Source: Procambarus clarkii
Taxonomy: Eukaryota; Arthropoda; Malacostraca; Decapoda; Cambaridae
Length of the DNA: 64,000 bases
Direction: 5' to 3'
Assembly (NCBI RefSeq): GCF_040958095.1
Contig: NC_091175.1
Span: 20,901,503-20,965,502 of the forward strand
Position numbers and translations under genes: made by a program. The notes beneath the pieces are model-generated. The model saw nothing but the letters and a program-made list of their open reading frames with translations, searched no databases and was not told the origin of the DNA. Shown here one piece after another: positions 41,291-53,965 of this stretch. How positions within the stretch are numbered: the first letter of the stretch is position 1; every line of letters begins with the position of its first letter.

Positions 41291-41600
41291 AGGATGCAAC
41301 TCGCAACACCGGTCTAACTCCCTGGTACCTATTTAATTTTAAGTAAACAGGGGCATGAGGTGAAAGAAACTCTGCCCTTATTGCCGCTCCTGCCAGTGTA
41401 ACAGCCAAAGATTCTCCATTCTTCCTCCCTTCTTCCCTATTCTTCGTTCCTTGTTCCTCCTCCCTTCCTTCAGAGCTTGAGTTACAGCTCCAGGCAGTAT
41501 ATGGCCCATATCCAGGCCTGGTCCAGGCCTGGTCGACGACCGGGCCGCGGGGACGCTAAGCCCCGGAAGCACCTCAAGGTAACCTCAAGGTAACTTCAAG
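41285..41600 (-). mobile_element. S3 SINE pieces
   Basis: The minus strand of 41285-41385 reads TTTCTTTCACCTCATGCCCC and AAATAGGTACCAGGGAGTTA, as in the SINE at 61228-61495. Plus-strand 41510-41595 has GACCGGGCCGCGGGGACGCT, AAGCCCCGGAAGCACCTCAA, matching the end of that SINE. A pyrimidine-rich spacer lies between them. Confidence 0.6.
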
Positions 41601-41945
41601 GTAAGGTATCCTGTGATTCCTCACATAGATTTCTAAAGTCATTTCTTATATTGGTCAATCCATCATTGCATTGCCGCTGATTATATCCTTTAGATGTAGA
41701 CTCCAGGAGACAGGTTCGGTGTGATTTCAACCCTCAGGTGTTTCTCTCTACTCAATTCTTGAAGGATTTTATCTTCCATTCGGTACCTTGTGTTCGGCTT
41801 CCTGTTCATTACACCAAGTTTCATTACTTTGCACTTATTTGTATTAAACTCTAGTAACCATTTGTTAGACCATTCTTGCGGTTTGTCAAGATGATCTTGA
41901 AGCTTCTTGTTATCATCCTCTCCCTTAATCCTCCTCATAATAGCT
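41600..41945 (-). mobile_element. CR1-like RT fragment (minus)
   Basis: The minus strand reads VKAIMRRIKGEDDNKKLQDH, WSNKWLLEFNTNKCKVMKLG, REKHLRVEITPNLSPG, matching the region just after FADD in the LINE at 45476-47152 (EEDSLRLQEDLDKLQERSNK). It is joined head to head with the plus fragment starting at 41945. Confidence 0.8.
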
Positions 41946-43190
41946 TTGACGTCCTTATTTCCCATAATGACTTGCTTCTTATAGACTTTGCTAAAGCTGT
42001 TGTCAAGGTACCACATGAAAGACTGGCAAGGAAAGTACAGGCAAATGGAATAAATGGCAGAATATTAGAATGGATTAAACAATGGTTAAAGCAAAGGGTA
42101 GTGCTAAATGGCAAGGAATCTGACTGGAGAAATGTGCCGAGTAGGGTACCACAAAGGTCCATGTTGTGGTCAACCCTTTGTGTCATATACATCAATGACA
42201 GATGACAATATTACAAACCACATCATTATATTTGCAGATAACATTTAAAATTTATAGTAAAGTTGAAAGTGAAAATTATATTGTGGCCTTACAAAGAGAT
42301 CGACATGAACTCCACCAATGGTCAGAAGATTGACAAATGCTTTTTAATATCGATAAATGTATGACCTTGTATGTGGGGCATAACAGTCCACGTCACAACT
42401 ACCAGATTAACAACATGACCTCGCAGCAGACTGATGAAGAAACGGACCTCTAGTCACAATCCATCATTCACTGAAAGCTGCACAACAAGTGGGAGCGGCA
42501 GTAAAAAAAAATCTAACCAATACCTAGGAATAATCAAGCGTATCTTTGACTTTAAAGAAAAGAAGGTTGTCATTCAATTGTATAAATAAATCTTTGATGC
42601 GCCCCGACCTGGGTTATTGCATCCAGGCCTGGAGACGTCATCTTCAGGAGGACATAGCTGCTCTGGAGAAGGTCCATCACCGAGTAACAACAAAAATTTT
42701 AGAACTAATTCAACTCTGGTATGAGGAGCGGTTGAGGGCCACAGAGCTAACAACACTCCAAACCAAACATGACAAGGCTGATCTCGTAGAAGTGTTCAAA
42801 ATACTGAACAAGTTCAAGTATGTTTATTGTATGTTTATTGAGACAAGAAAATACATCTCAAAGGCATTCTGAACAATTTGGAGGATGTTGATCCGGACAA
42901 CTTCTTTAATAGGTCAGATGTAACACAAACAAGGAGCATCGGTTTCAAGCTCAACAAGCCACAGTGCAGGACTGAGAACAAAGGGTTTTTTTCACCCATG
43001 GGGTTATTAACCCATGGAACCGTCTACCCACCGAAGCCGTAAATGCCAAAACTCTACTGAACTTTAAATCCAGCTTGAAAAACTCATCAGGACAAATGGG
43101 GGAACCTTTGGAAAGCCGCCGGCTTCCTGTCCTCATCGAGGCCACTAGAGTGTTAGTGACCCTCAGGTAAATCATTTTTGCATCATCATG
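41945..43190 (+). mobile_element. decayed CR1-like LINE, RT to 3' end
   Basis: The plus strand reads LLIDFAKAVVKVPHERLARK, NGINGRILEWIKQWLKQRVV, a damaged GVPQ motif (RVPQRSMLWSTLCVIYIND), and then RPDLGYCIQAWRRHLQEDIA, ALEKVHHRVTTKILELIQLW, YEERLRATELTTLQTKHDKA. A short TTCAAG-tail element at 42808-42868 interrupts it. Stops and frameshifts separate the parts, and the catalytic FADD is not readable. Compare the copies at 7925, 52290 and 52940. Confidence 0.8.
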
Positions 43191-43269
43191 AAGCATTGAG
43201 AGGAATGAGTTAATTATTACTTATTGACATTATTATTGTCATTCCCTCTCATTATTGTGGATCCCTATA

Positions 43270-43640
43270 ACATATTAAATTAAAATGTTTCTCTTTGCCA
43301 TGTCCAACAGCTTAGTTCTCCGCGTATCTGTGCCCTCATGCGGTTGTTCTCCCAGTCTAACTTTCCATGGTTAAAGTCTCCCATAACTAAAAATCGGGAT
43401 TCCTATAAGCGACAGAAGTTACCCTTTCTATTGTGGTAATAATTGCCATATTGTAACTCATACTCGTGAGTAGATCTGTTGTCATTTAGTGGAGGGTTGA
43501 CTGTCACTTCAATTGCAATTTGTGGCCCACCCATTGTCATAGTGCTTATTATGTAGTCTCTAAGCTCTTAACAGCCCAGAATAATCATCTCAAATCTCCA
43601 GTCCTTTCTTATCGTCAGAGGCACTTCTTCTCCCCTTCCT
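43270..43640 (-). mobile_element. LINE endonuclease fragment
   Basis: The minus strand reads FLVMGDFNHGKLDWEN, with the GDFN motif of LINE endonucleases, and upstream weak YELQYGNYYHNRKGN text. The open frame at 43828-43568 overlaps its N-terminal side without a clear family match. Confidence 0.6.
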
Positions 43641-43774
43641 GCATTAGTTACAACACTAGACAGTTTCGTTGCTGAGAGTGAAGTTACATCTGAGTTTTCT
43701 TTGACATCTTTTCGCAAGTTCACCTGTTTTCTTTGTAACTGAGTGACTAACCCATCCACCGCTGCCCGCTGGAT

Positions 43775-44046
43775 GGGGGGCGGTGTGCAGGATAAACATA
43801 TCAATTGTGACACTAGCTCTCCACACATGTCAGTTACTTAATTTAGAAACTATACTTGTGGTCGGTCTTGAACTCATTGTTGATGTGACGGTGTGCATTG
43901 AATTTTGTAACTAGCTCATCAAGATTGTAACTTGCTTAGCTAAATGAATTGTGAGGTTCAGTCTCTGAGCCCATTATGTGCCTTTGTAACCCTTTCCACT
44001 ACCGCCTACAATATGGGTATGGGGTGCATAATAAATGAACTAAACC
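43775..44046 (+). mobile_element. dispersed repeat S8, uninterrupted copy
   Basis: GGCGGTGTGCAGGATAAACA, TTGTGGTCGGTCTTGAACTC, ATTGTTGATGTGACGGTGTG, CATTATGTGCCTTTGTAACC and a GGGTGCATAATAAATGAACT end. It parallels 9780-10255 reversed and confirms that the palindromic element there is an insertion. A weak third relative lies at 54960-55070. Confidence 0.75.
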
Positions 44047-45320
44047 AACTTTCTTTGTAAATTCCATCTAAGCATTTGTAAATTAATTTCAAGCTCATTT
44101 GATTTGTCCATCCACACTTACTCCCATCCTTGTTATCAGTTCCACTGGTGTAGGAAGGTGTTCTGTGGTATGTGGGAGCAATTAGAATGGGTTATTGTAT
44201 AATAAGGTGGTTGATGGTTGAGTAGTTAAGTAGCTGCAAGGGAAATGTTGGACATGGGGATGGAAGTAAGTTGTCTTAGGGTGCGGAAGCGGTTTCTTGA
44301 TGAGTTTGGGGCAATTGGAGGTTATGGGTGGGAGGAGTGGAGGGGTCTAGCTCCTGTTTAGTATTATATATAGGGCTTTATGGATTGAAATTAATATGTA
44401 GATGCTTGGGTGGGGGCATGAGAGGGAGAGGGGCCACTGTGGGGTTGGTGTGTAACGGAGAAAGTTTGTGGAAAGGTTGGGAAGGTGACTAGTCTACAAC
44501 TCTGTTATATTTCTCTCTGTGGTTGTTGGCCTGCTGGTCATCGGCTTGTCATTTTCCTTTGTAGTTGTTGAGTTGGGGACTATGGTTTTCCTGTATGTCT
44601 CCACCTTTGTGCACCACTTCCTTGTTCCTGTTTCCGTGGCTCTGTCTTCCTTCGTAATGTCCTTCTGAAGAAATAACTTTCCATGATTTGTTACATTTAG
44701 AAGTTTTCTCTTCTTTATTGGGATTGTCTTGTTCATGAACACTATCTTTATCTGTCTCTTTCTTTTCATGTTGTACCTGCTTAGCCTGAAAACTTTCTGT
44801 TCACTACTTTCATTCCCTCCCCCCCCCCCCCTCTCCTCACCACCTGTATCTCTGTATAAGACCTTTTCTCTCTACTCTTGTTTGGAACCTCCTTGTATTG
44901 GAACTCTTTCCAATAACTAATAAAATAAATAAATAAATAAAGAAATATGTAGTTATTGCACCATGCTGCTTCCTGCAATGTGGGTGTTTGTATGGCTACT
45001 TACTGCAACACAGACATGGCCTTTGGGTTCCTTTTTAACATTTCTGCAAATTGTCCTGTAAGAGGTCCAGCCACTGTTTACTTTCCAGCTTTTTGAAGAG
45101 TGGTTGTCTCATTAATGGGCCAGAGAATGGTTTTCCTTTATGTTTTTAATCTGTTTTGCCAGTCTCAATTCACTCTGAAGGTTGTTTATTGTTTTTCTCA
45201 TTTCTTTCAATATAATAATGATCTTATTCAATACTCAGTTCATCGTCCCAGTAATTGTGTTCCTCTGGTTTATGTTCATGTTCATTCATATCCTTGCCTA
45301 ACTCCAATGGTCCTTCCCTC
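44047..45320. other. mostly unrecognised; possible LINE ORF1-like text on the minus strand
   Basis: Minus-strand readings at 44769-44494 (Lys/Thr-rich) and near 45060-45090 (KKLESKQWLDLLQDNLQKC) could be remains of a LINE 5' region, but no diagnostic motif is present. 44920-44940 has AAAT repeats. Confidence 0.25.

Positions 45321-47152
<1,832 letters not shown>

Positions 47153-47215
<63 letters not shown>
47153..47215. repeat. (GT)n between LINE A and LINE B
   Basis: About 62 bases of GT, touching the truncated 5' end of LINE A on one side and the 3' end of LINE B (TACTCACCTATATGTACTCA) on the other. Confidence 0.97.
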
Positions 47216-47219
<4 letters not shown>

Positions 47220-48445
47220 CACCTATATGTACTCACCTATATGTGCTTGCAGGATCGAGCATTGACTCTTGGATCCCGCCTTTCGAGCATCGGTTGTTTA
47301 CAGCAATGACTCCTGTCCCATTTCCCTATCATACCTGGTTTTAAAATTATGAATAGTATTTGCTTCCACAACCTGTTCCTGAAGTGCATTCCATTTCCCC
47401 ACTACTCTCACGCTAAAAGAAAACTTCCTTACATCTCTGTGACTCATCTGAGTTTCAAGCTTCCATCCATGTCCTCTCGTTCTGTTACTATTCCGTGTGA
47501 ACATTTCGTCTATGTCCACTCTGTCAATTCCTCTGAGTATCTTATACGTTCCTATCATGTCCCCCCTCTCCCTTCTTCTTTCTAGTGTCGTAAGGCACAG
47601 TTCCCTCAGGCGCTCTTCATACCCCATCCCTCGTAGCTCTGGGACGAGTCTCGTTGCAAACCTCTGAACCTTTTCCAGTTTCATTATATGCTTCTTCAGA
47701 TGGGGACTCCATGATGAGGCGGCATACTCTAAGACTGGCCTTACGTAGGCAGTGTAAAGCGCCCTAAATGCCTCCTTACTTAGGTTTCTGAATGATGTTC
47801 TAACTTTTGCCAGTGTAGAGTACGCTGCTGTCGTTATCCTATTAATATGTGCCTCAGGAGATAGATTAGGTGTTACGTCCACCCCCAGGTCTCTTTCACG
47901 CGTCGTTACAGGTAGGCTGTTCCCCTTCATTGTGTACTGTCCCTTTGGTCTCCTATCTCCTAGTCCCATTTCCATAACTTTACATTTGCTCGTGTTGAAT
48001 TCTAGTAGCCATTTCTCTGACCATCTCTGCAATCTGTTCAGGTCCTCTTGGAGGATCCTGCAATCCTCATCTGTCACAACTCTTCTCATCAACTTTGCAT
48101 CATCCGCAAACATCGACATGTAGGACTCTACGCCTGTAAACATGTCGTTAACATATACAAGAAATAGAATTGGTCCCAGCACCGATCCTTGTGGTACTCC
48201 ACTTGTTACTGTTCGCCAGTCCGACTTCTCGCCCCTTACCGTAACTCTTTGGCTCCTTCCTGTTAGGTAGTTCCTTATCCATTCTAGGACCTTTCCCCCC
48301 ACCCCCGCCTGCCTCTCGAGCTTGAACAGCAGTCTCATGTGCGGTACTGTATCAAAGGCTTTTTGGCAGTCCAGAAATATGCAGTCTGCCCAACCATCTC
48401 TGTCCTGTCTTATCCTCGTTATTTTATCATAGAATTTTATCATAT

Positions 48446-48448
<3 letters not shown>
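47216..48448 (-). mobile_element. LINE B, CR1-like, 5'-truncated
   Basis: Minus orientation, 3' end marked by a duplicated TATGTACTCACC. The coding is related to but clearly different from LINE A, so the two are separate insertions and not a duplication. Its truncated 5' end lies against the third (GT)n tract. Confidence 0.88.
47298..48448 (-). CDS. LINE B reverse transcriptase, partial but uninterrupted
   Basis: The reading starts inside RT (IKFYDKITRIRQDRDGWADC) and runs without a break through IFLDCQKAFDTVP, LEWIRNYLTGRSQRVTVRG, TSGVPQGSVLGPILFLVYVN, FADDAKLMRR, LEFNTSKCKVMEMG, VDVTPNLSPEAHINRITTAA, FATRLVPELRGMGYEERLRE to FKTRYDREMGQESLL and stop. N-terminal RT and endonuclease are missing, so it is inactive, but the coding is well preserved. 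The upstream (CA)n and exon 2 bases also read open in this frame (His-Thr repeats), which is chance. Confidence 0.88.

Positions 48449-48536
<88 letters not shown>
48449..48536. repeat. (GT)n beside exon 2
   Basis: About 88 bases of GT starting 14 bases inside intron 2 of the IGFBP-domain gene (on the minus strand, CA repeats right after the donor). Confidence 0.97.
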
Positions 48537-48538
<2 letters not shown>

Positions 48539-48550
48539 CAGATGACACAC

Positions 48551-48652
48551 CTGACCCCTGGTCTTGGCACACACAGGGCAGCAACCACACACGCCCCTGG
48601 TCACGCCCCCAGCACACCGCAGGCGGCGCGGCCGGTGTTCCTCACAGTGTAT
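48551..48652 (-). CDS. exon 2 of the IGFBP-domain secreted protein
   Basis: The minus-strand acceptor ATTTTCCTGCAG is followed by IHCEEHRPRRLRCAGGVTRG, VCGCCPVCAKTRGQ (residues 103-136, 102 bases, phase 0 both sides) and the donor CAG|GTGTGT. It carries the IGFBP hallmark CGCCxxC (Cys 124, 126, 127, 130) and Cys 105 and 115. It joins exon 1 (CPPCSK) and exon 3 (VCGG) without changing frame, giving all 12 IGFBP cysteines in canonical order. A LINE stack starts 14 bases after its donor. Confidence 0.92.
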
Positions 48653-48900
48653 CTGCAGGAAAATATATCATATACGGTATAAGTATATACAGAATATATA
48701 TATATATATCTATAAGATACAATGGTTGCCTGTTCGAGGTAGTGACCTAGATACTCGGGACAAGTCTCACCAAACATTGCAGGGTGATTTGTGATTGCGT
48801 GCAGTGTTATCGGATAGTTAAGGTCGATCCCCATGCCCCTCTTTAAGAAGGATCGGCTACTACTATGAAGTATTAAATGTGAGCTTCATTGTCCACACAG

Positions 48901-49087
48901 TTGACCAGACCACACGCTAGAAGGTGAAGGGACGACGGTTCGGTCCGTCCTGGACCATTCCCAAGTCGATTGTCAATCGACTTGAAAATGATCCAGGGCG
49001 GACCGAAACGTCGTCGTCCCTTCACCTTCTAGTGTGTGGTCTGGTCAACTTACTTTAGCCGCGTTATTGTGACTCATCGCCTGCATA
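48901..49087 (-). mobile_element. palindromic SINE-like element with 11-bp target duplication
   Basis: The same architecture as 9979-10146, reversed: CAGACCACACGCTAGAAGG, inverted arms with GACGACG..TTCGGTCCGTCC, centre CAAGTCGATTGTCAATCGAC, then TTATTGTGACTCATCGCC. It is flanked by TGTCCACACAG at 48890-48900 and 49088-49098. It lies in intron 1 of the IGFBP-domain gene. Confidence 0.9.
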
Positions 49088-49309
49088 TGTCCACACAGTG
49101 TTAAAACAGATTTCACAGCCGTTATGACCTCGACTCAATGTTGATAACGTTCGTTCAACGTCGATTCAATACTCGAGCATATTTTGCCCATTGAAAAGGA
49201 GAACGGGAGGGAGTGAGAGAACTAGAGAAATGGAAGGGAAGGAGAATGGTTGACAGAGAGAACGGGAGAATGGGAGCGAGGTAGAGAGAGAGAGAGATGA
49301 TTGATTGAT

Positions 49310-49455
49310 GAAGATTAACCACCTAAAAGGTGGCACGGGCATGAATAGCCCGTAAGTGGTGGCCCCATTGAGCCATTACCATTACCAGTATCATTAGATC
49401 ATACTGGAGATCTGTGAAGGTGCGACTGCACCCTGCGTGACGGGAGATGTCTCCC
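49310..49455 (-). mobile_element. hairpin-chain SINE copy
   Basis: On the minus strand: GGGAGACATCTCCCGTCACG, GGTGCAGTCGCACC, CCAGTAT..ATACTGG, GGGCTATTCATGCCC and a tail of TCATCAATCAATC. Its 5' end touches the GA microsatellite. Confidence 0.85.
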
Positions 49456-49795
<340 letters not shown>

Positions 49796-50123
49796 CAGCA
49801 AAGAGAGAGATAACCAGACAAAAAGACAAACAGAAGAGACCTGGGCACTGCCGGGTAGCTCCTCTACATCTATTAAAGAGAAAGCTCATGTGGTTGTGTG
49901 TTCGAGGTTGGACACCAGACTCTTCAAGGGTTAGCCTCGCGCAACTTTGTATGGTGATTTTATGGAGGATCTCACCGAGTGGTCGGGGTCGGCCCCTTTG
50001 CTTTCCCCTTGAAGGAACAGTGGCCTCCACACCCCCTTCACGAAGTTGGAAAATCCAATGTACAGCCAAAAGTCCGAATAGTTTAGTAATCGTTTAAATC
50101 TCCAGTCCAAATCTCCAGTCACC

Positions 50124-50262
50124 AGTCTCCGTGGTGTAGTGGAGACAGGGGATCGTATTCCAGGGACCATAGGATTAAGGATTTGCCCGAAACGCTACGC
50201 GTACTAGTGGCTGTACAAGAATGTAACAACTCTTGTATATATCAAAAAACAAAAAAAAAATG
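50124..50262 (+). mobile_element. S1 SINE, internally deleted
   Basis: CCGTGGTGTAGTGG (box A) leads directly to GGGGATCGTATTCCAGGGAC, then TTGCCCGAAACGCTACGCGT, ACTAGTGGCTGTACAAGAAT and an A-rich tail. The middle of the tRNA head is missing compared with 4627-4900. Confidence 0.75.
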
Positions 50263-50893
50263 TTAGTGCGTTCAGATATTGATATGCAACTTGAAGGTTA
50301 TGATATAGTATCCCACAGCTGCTGGCTCCTTCAATGAACTTCACACTGTGAATACGAACCGAGTTTCTCATGCACTGGTAGGATCGTCTGTGTCCTTTGC
50401 AGATCTGCAAAGGACACACACACACACTTCCTCTACTCATACACTGTTGTGTATGATTAATAAGAGTTGTTTGGTCTCACTGTCTCCTAAGTCAAGGTGG
50501 ACTGCCTTCCTAAATACCGACTTGGAGAACACGTCGTATTGACGTAGTTGCAGGCTGCCAAAATTGTTTGCACACCTTCAGAAGTACGGAAGGTTGGGCA
50601 AGGTTAAGCACCTTGTGAGAGGGTAGTCCCATATTCTCTGCTGCACCCTCTTCAAGTCATTGACTTTTTCCTTCTGTATTAGAGCAAGGGCGTTGTAGCC
50701 CAAAAGTGCTCCATCTCGTTGATGTGTTGAGGTCTTAACCCAGTCTTACCTCCTGAGGAGCCCGGAGGCAATGATATATAATAATAATAATAAAATAATA
50801 ATAGTAACTTATTTTAACATACAACAGTTCAAGTAAGAGAAGTAATTTAGTAGGTAACCAGGAGACGCTTACTGTGATACAAGTTGTGCTCAC
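50263..50893. other. intron 1 sequence, nothing recognised
   Basis: A palindromic GTGTCCTTTGCAGATCTGCA / AAGGACAC lies at 50390-50417, and AAT triplet repeats at 50778-50805. No coding match. Confidence 0.4.
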
Positions 50894-51199
50894 CTTGGAA
50901 CATGGTGGGCAGCGCAGCAGCACGGAGTCATCGTCAATGATGTGCTCTCTGTTGACGCCCCCGCCTAGTCTGTGGGAGGGATGATCGCCCCCACCCTGCC
51001 TGTGGGGAGGGAGAGTGCCCCCACCCTGCCTGTGGGAAGGGAGAGTGCCCCCACCCTGCCTGTGGGGAGGGACAGTGCCCCCAGCCTGCCTTAACGTGGT
51101 CACGTGGGTGAGGTTGAGGTGAGGGCCTGGTGAAGGGTGGTGGTGGAGGGGACGCGAGCACAGCGCCACACCCACCAACAACACCCACACACTCTCCAT
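50894..51199 (-). CDS. exon 1 of a secreted IGFBP-domain protein (signal peptide, repeat linker)
   Basis: The ATG at 51199 gives MESVWVLLVGVALCSR (signal peptide), a His/Pro linker with an NLT glycosylation site (residues 29-31), four copies of a 10-residue unit GGGTLPPHRQ (39-80), then IIDDDSVLLRCPPCSK and the donor AAG|GTGAGC (phase 0). The exon ends on the first two IGFBP cysteines (97, 100). Exons 2-5 on the same strand complete the 12-Cys IGFBP N-terminal domain (97-180) and a second 13-Cys region, about 293 residues in all. IGFBP-type domains bind insulin-like peptides; in decapods such proteins are known partners of insulin-like androgenic gland hormone. That partner is an inference. 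An in-frame ATG ten codons upstream weakens the signal peptide. Confidence 0.85.
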
Positions 51200-51330
51200 A
51201 ACAATCCGTGCATTGATTGTTCTTCGCATTCTTCAATACTTTAGATTGATAAAATTCCTTTTGTGCTCTTTCGGTCTTGCAAGTCGCTTTACTACGTCAG
51301 TATATTTAGCGCGGAGACTGTCTTCCCAGG
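51200..51330 (-). promoter_or_regulatory. possible core promoter of the IGFBP-domain gene
   Basis: On the minus strand, 90-130 bases upstream of the ATG, lie CTAAATATACTGACGTAG (TATA-like plus CRE-like) at about 51291-51308 and GC-rich text before it. This is plausible only; a 5' UTR exon further upstream cannot be excluded. Confidence 0.25.
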
Positions 51331-51479
51331 ACGATCTGCAAGGCACACACACTAACTACTTCCTCACTCCTGTTGATTTATAATAATTCATGATTATGTT
51401 ATGGAGCAAATGACGGGATGGCGTAGAAGACGTGGGGTCGCTGGAGTGCTAACAGTGACTGCCCGGACCGGTACAAGCG

Positions 51480-51740
51480 GAGTTGATACCTGGTTGACAC
51501 CTGGTTGATGGGGTTCTGGGAGTTCTTCTACTCCCCAAGCCCTGCCCGAGGCCAGGCTTGACTTGTGAGAGTTTGGTCCACCAGGCTGTTGCTTGGAGCG
51601 GCCCGCAGGCCCACATACCCACCACAGCCCGGTTGGTCCGGCACTCCTTGGAGTGTTGTCAACGCCTACGTCGCCCGAGCTCTCAAGCACAGCTCTGTTT
51701 GGAAGCAGGTCGACGAGGAACTGTGTAGAGTGAGGCAATA
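51480..51740. other. GC-rich block, probably a dispersed repeat
   Basis: About 260 bases richer in G and C than the flanks (CCCTGCCCGAGGCCAGGCTT, GCGGCCCGCAGGCCCACATA, CGGTTGGTCCGGCACTCC). A minus-strand open frame spans it (51738-51394), but its composition looks repeat-like. No second copy lies in the window. Confidence 0.4.
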
Positions 51741-51744
51741 ATGG

Positions 51745-52285
51745 CTTCTCGAACGGTTACGTTGAAGACGTCATTAAAAGAAAAGTGACACGCCATGAAC
51801 CCATGAAGAAGCAACCAGCACAACACCCGTACCCCTTATCAAACTTTTTTACAGGAATTTCTTTTCCACGGCTTACAAAATGGAGGAAAGAATCCTGAAA
51901 TATATAATTGATAGGAACGTTATCCCAGTCTTATCTCCAGAACGTTATCACAGTCAACTGGCATACCAGGAAAGGCTTAAGGGTGACAAAACTGACAACC
52001 CTACAGATTAGTCAGGGCCGGTCTCACTTAGACCTTCTGAACATTAAACAAGAACACTCATGCAAGTCTGGCCCACATTTTCACAAGGTCCACCGAGACC
52101 CAAGAAAGAATTTAAGGACCCTTATACAACCCATCGACTTCCTATACCCGCCACGGCTTCTGGAGATACTGACCATCAGGTGAATACAGAAATGTGAGGT
52201 CAGAGGTCAGTACACTCGTTCAGGGACCATGATACTGTATCTCCCGCGTTAAGAAGACTTTGTAGCTCGTTCTTAAATTTTCTTG
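51745..52285. other. non-coding with a short LINE-like stretch
   Basis: 51945-52060 reads, weakly, text like SQLAYQERLKG..LTTLQISQGRSHLDLL, similar to the YEERLRATGLTTLQTRHDRADL segment of the CR1-like LINEs. Otherwise nothing is recognised. Confidence 0.4.
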
Positions 52286-52289
52286 AATG

Positions 52290-52880
52290 TACCTGAACCA
52301 TCTCCCTAGTGGTCTCAATTGGGAGAGGAAGCGCGGCGTGTCAAAGGTCCCCCAGTGTTCCTAAGGATTTTTTCCAACTGAATTTTGAATTGAAATAATG
52401 TCTTGGAATTTACGGCCACAGCAGGTAGATGGTTCCATGGGTGAAACAGCATCTCCTGTCTCCTGTTATTTGCCTTACATTGTAGTTTAATGAGCTTGAA
52501 GCTGTTGCTCCTTTTGTGTGTTGCTTTGACCTTTTAAATAAGTGATCCTAAAAGTGAATCAGTATTTTAAAAGTCACGATGAGATCAGTCCTGTCATGTC
52601 TGGTTTGCAGTGCTGTTAGCCCTGAGGCCCTCAACCGTCTCTGGTATGAGAGTTGACGTAGTTCTGAGATGATTTTTTTGCTCTGTGTTATACTTTCTCC
52701 AAAGTAAATATGTAATTTTGAAGGTGGGGTCTCCATGCTTGGGTACAGTAGTTCAGATGGGGACGCATCAGAAACTTGTACAGTTGAATAACCACCTTCT
52801 TTTCCTTTGCCTGTTTTTACCATTACTAGACAAGTGAAGGAGATAAGTGCATGGCAGACGAATAATTGCATCCTTCTTCA
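52290..52880 (-). mobile_element. CR1-like LINE C-terminal fragment (minus)
   Basis: The minus strand reads LYPSMETPPSKLHIYFG, LRQLSYQRRLRASGLTALQT, RHDRTDLIVTFKIL and a 3' part with GACCACTAGGGAGATGG-like text, as in 42540-43180. It lies head to head with the plus fragment at 52940. Confidence 0.7.
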
Positions 52881-52939
52881 ATTAGCGTTAATGTGATATT
52901 TACAAGTACGCCGCCTCGATGGCACGACGACGGAACGTT

Positions 52940-53280
52940 GAAACATTCCACTATGTAAACGCTAACCAAACCCCTAGGAATAATCAAGCGTATCTTTACC
53001 TTAAGGAAAAGAAGGTAGTCATGCAATTGTATGTCTCTGATGCGTCCCCTGTTAGAGACATCCAAAAATGGAGCGTCCAGGCATGCAGACCCCATCTTCG
53101 GAAAAAAATAGCTGCTCCGGAGAAAGTGCAACACCGAGCAACAAAAATCATTCCAGAGCTAAGTCAACTCCCGTATCAGGAAAGGTTGAGGGCCACAGGG
53201 CCAACAACACTGCAGACCAGGCATGACAGACCGGATCTCACTGAGACTTTTAAAATACTTAACATTGAACCTGAGATCCC
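52940..53280 (+). mobile_element. CR1-like LINE C-terminal fragment (plus)
   Basis: The plus strand reads TPRNNQAYLYLKEKKVVMQL, WSVQACRPHLRKKIAAPEKV, QHRATKIIPELSQLPYQERL, RATGPTTLQTRHDRPDLTET. It is uninterrupted over about 110 codons, but both ends are lost. Confidence 0.75.
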
Positions 53281-53399
53281 CGATTGTGAGTCGAGAACGA
53301 AGCCAACCGTAGTATCAGTCAAGCTATCAATCAATTATCAATCAAGCTATCAATGCTTTCAATCCAAGCTATCAATGTGCTTTAATATGCTTACTAATC

Positions 53400-53686
53400 T
53401 TTGTCAAATTTTGGTACAGTTTACCTGTTAACATTTTAGAAATTTTGCCAGAAATTACCTACTTAATATTATCTGTTAGATTAAAGATCTGCCCGAAACG
53501 CTATGCGTACTAGTGGCTTCAAGTTCAAGTTCAAGTTCAAGTATGTTTATTGAGACAAGAAAAAATATATCTCAAAGGGATAGAGTAGCTTAGGCTATTT
53601 CTACTCCCCCCTAAACTAGTGGCTTTACAAGAATGTAAACCCACCATGCCATGTACTCCCATAAACCCAATGTACCTTCTTATATA

Positions 53687-53773
<87 letters not shown>

Positions 53774-53775
53774 AT
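53400..53775 (+). mobile_element. retroposon 3' end with (AAAT)n tail, split by a small insertion
   Basis: AATATTATCTGTTAGATTAA, TGCCCGAAACGCTATGCGTA, CTAGTGGCTT, the inserted element (53520-53614), then the resumed CTAGTGGCTTTACAAGAATG, TGTACCTTCTTATATATAAA and about 90 bases of AAAT. Confidence 0.8.
53520..53614 (-). mobile_element. 95-bp truncated retroposon with 11-bp target duplication
   Basis: Flanked by ACTAGTGGCTT at 53509-53519 and 53615-53625. Read on the minus strand it ends in ACTTGAACTTGAACTTGAACT repeats after TTTTTCTTGTCTCAATAAAC. This fixes the direction and tail type of the family also seen at 17747, 19785 and 42808. Confidence 0.85.
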
Positions 53776-53834
53776 AGTATGAGACCCTGTTGACCTATGA
53801 CTTAAATCACATCACAAACACGGTACATAATCAG

Positions 53835-53965
53835 AGAAAGCGCTAAACCAGTATGAATATGTAGCACTTGGAAGAGATATGAAGGCGGAGTGAAGGAACG
53901 GTGTACAACCACTTGGACCACTGGGAATCGAGTACCGATCAAGGACGGGTATAGAGGCCTTCGGT
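53835..53965 (-). mobile_element. S4 SINE, diverged
   Basis: GAATATGTAGCACTTGGAAG, AAGGAACGGTGTACAACCAC, TTGGACCACTGGGAATCGAG, reverse of the 19437-19625 family. Confidence 0.55.

Noticed and set aside
47298-48617. Fusion of host exon 2 with a LINE protein
   Set aside because: The open frame crosses exon 2 in a frame different from the IGFBP frame and runs through a CA repeat; coincidence.
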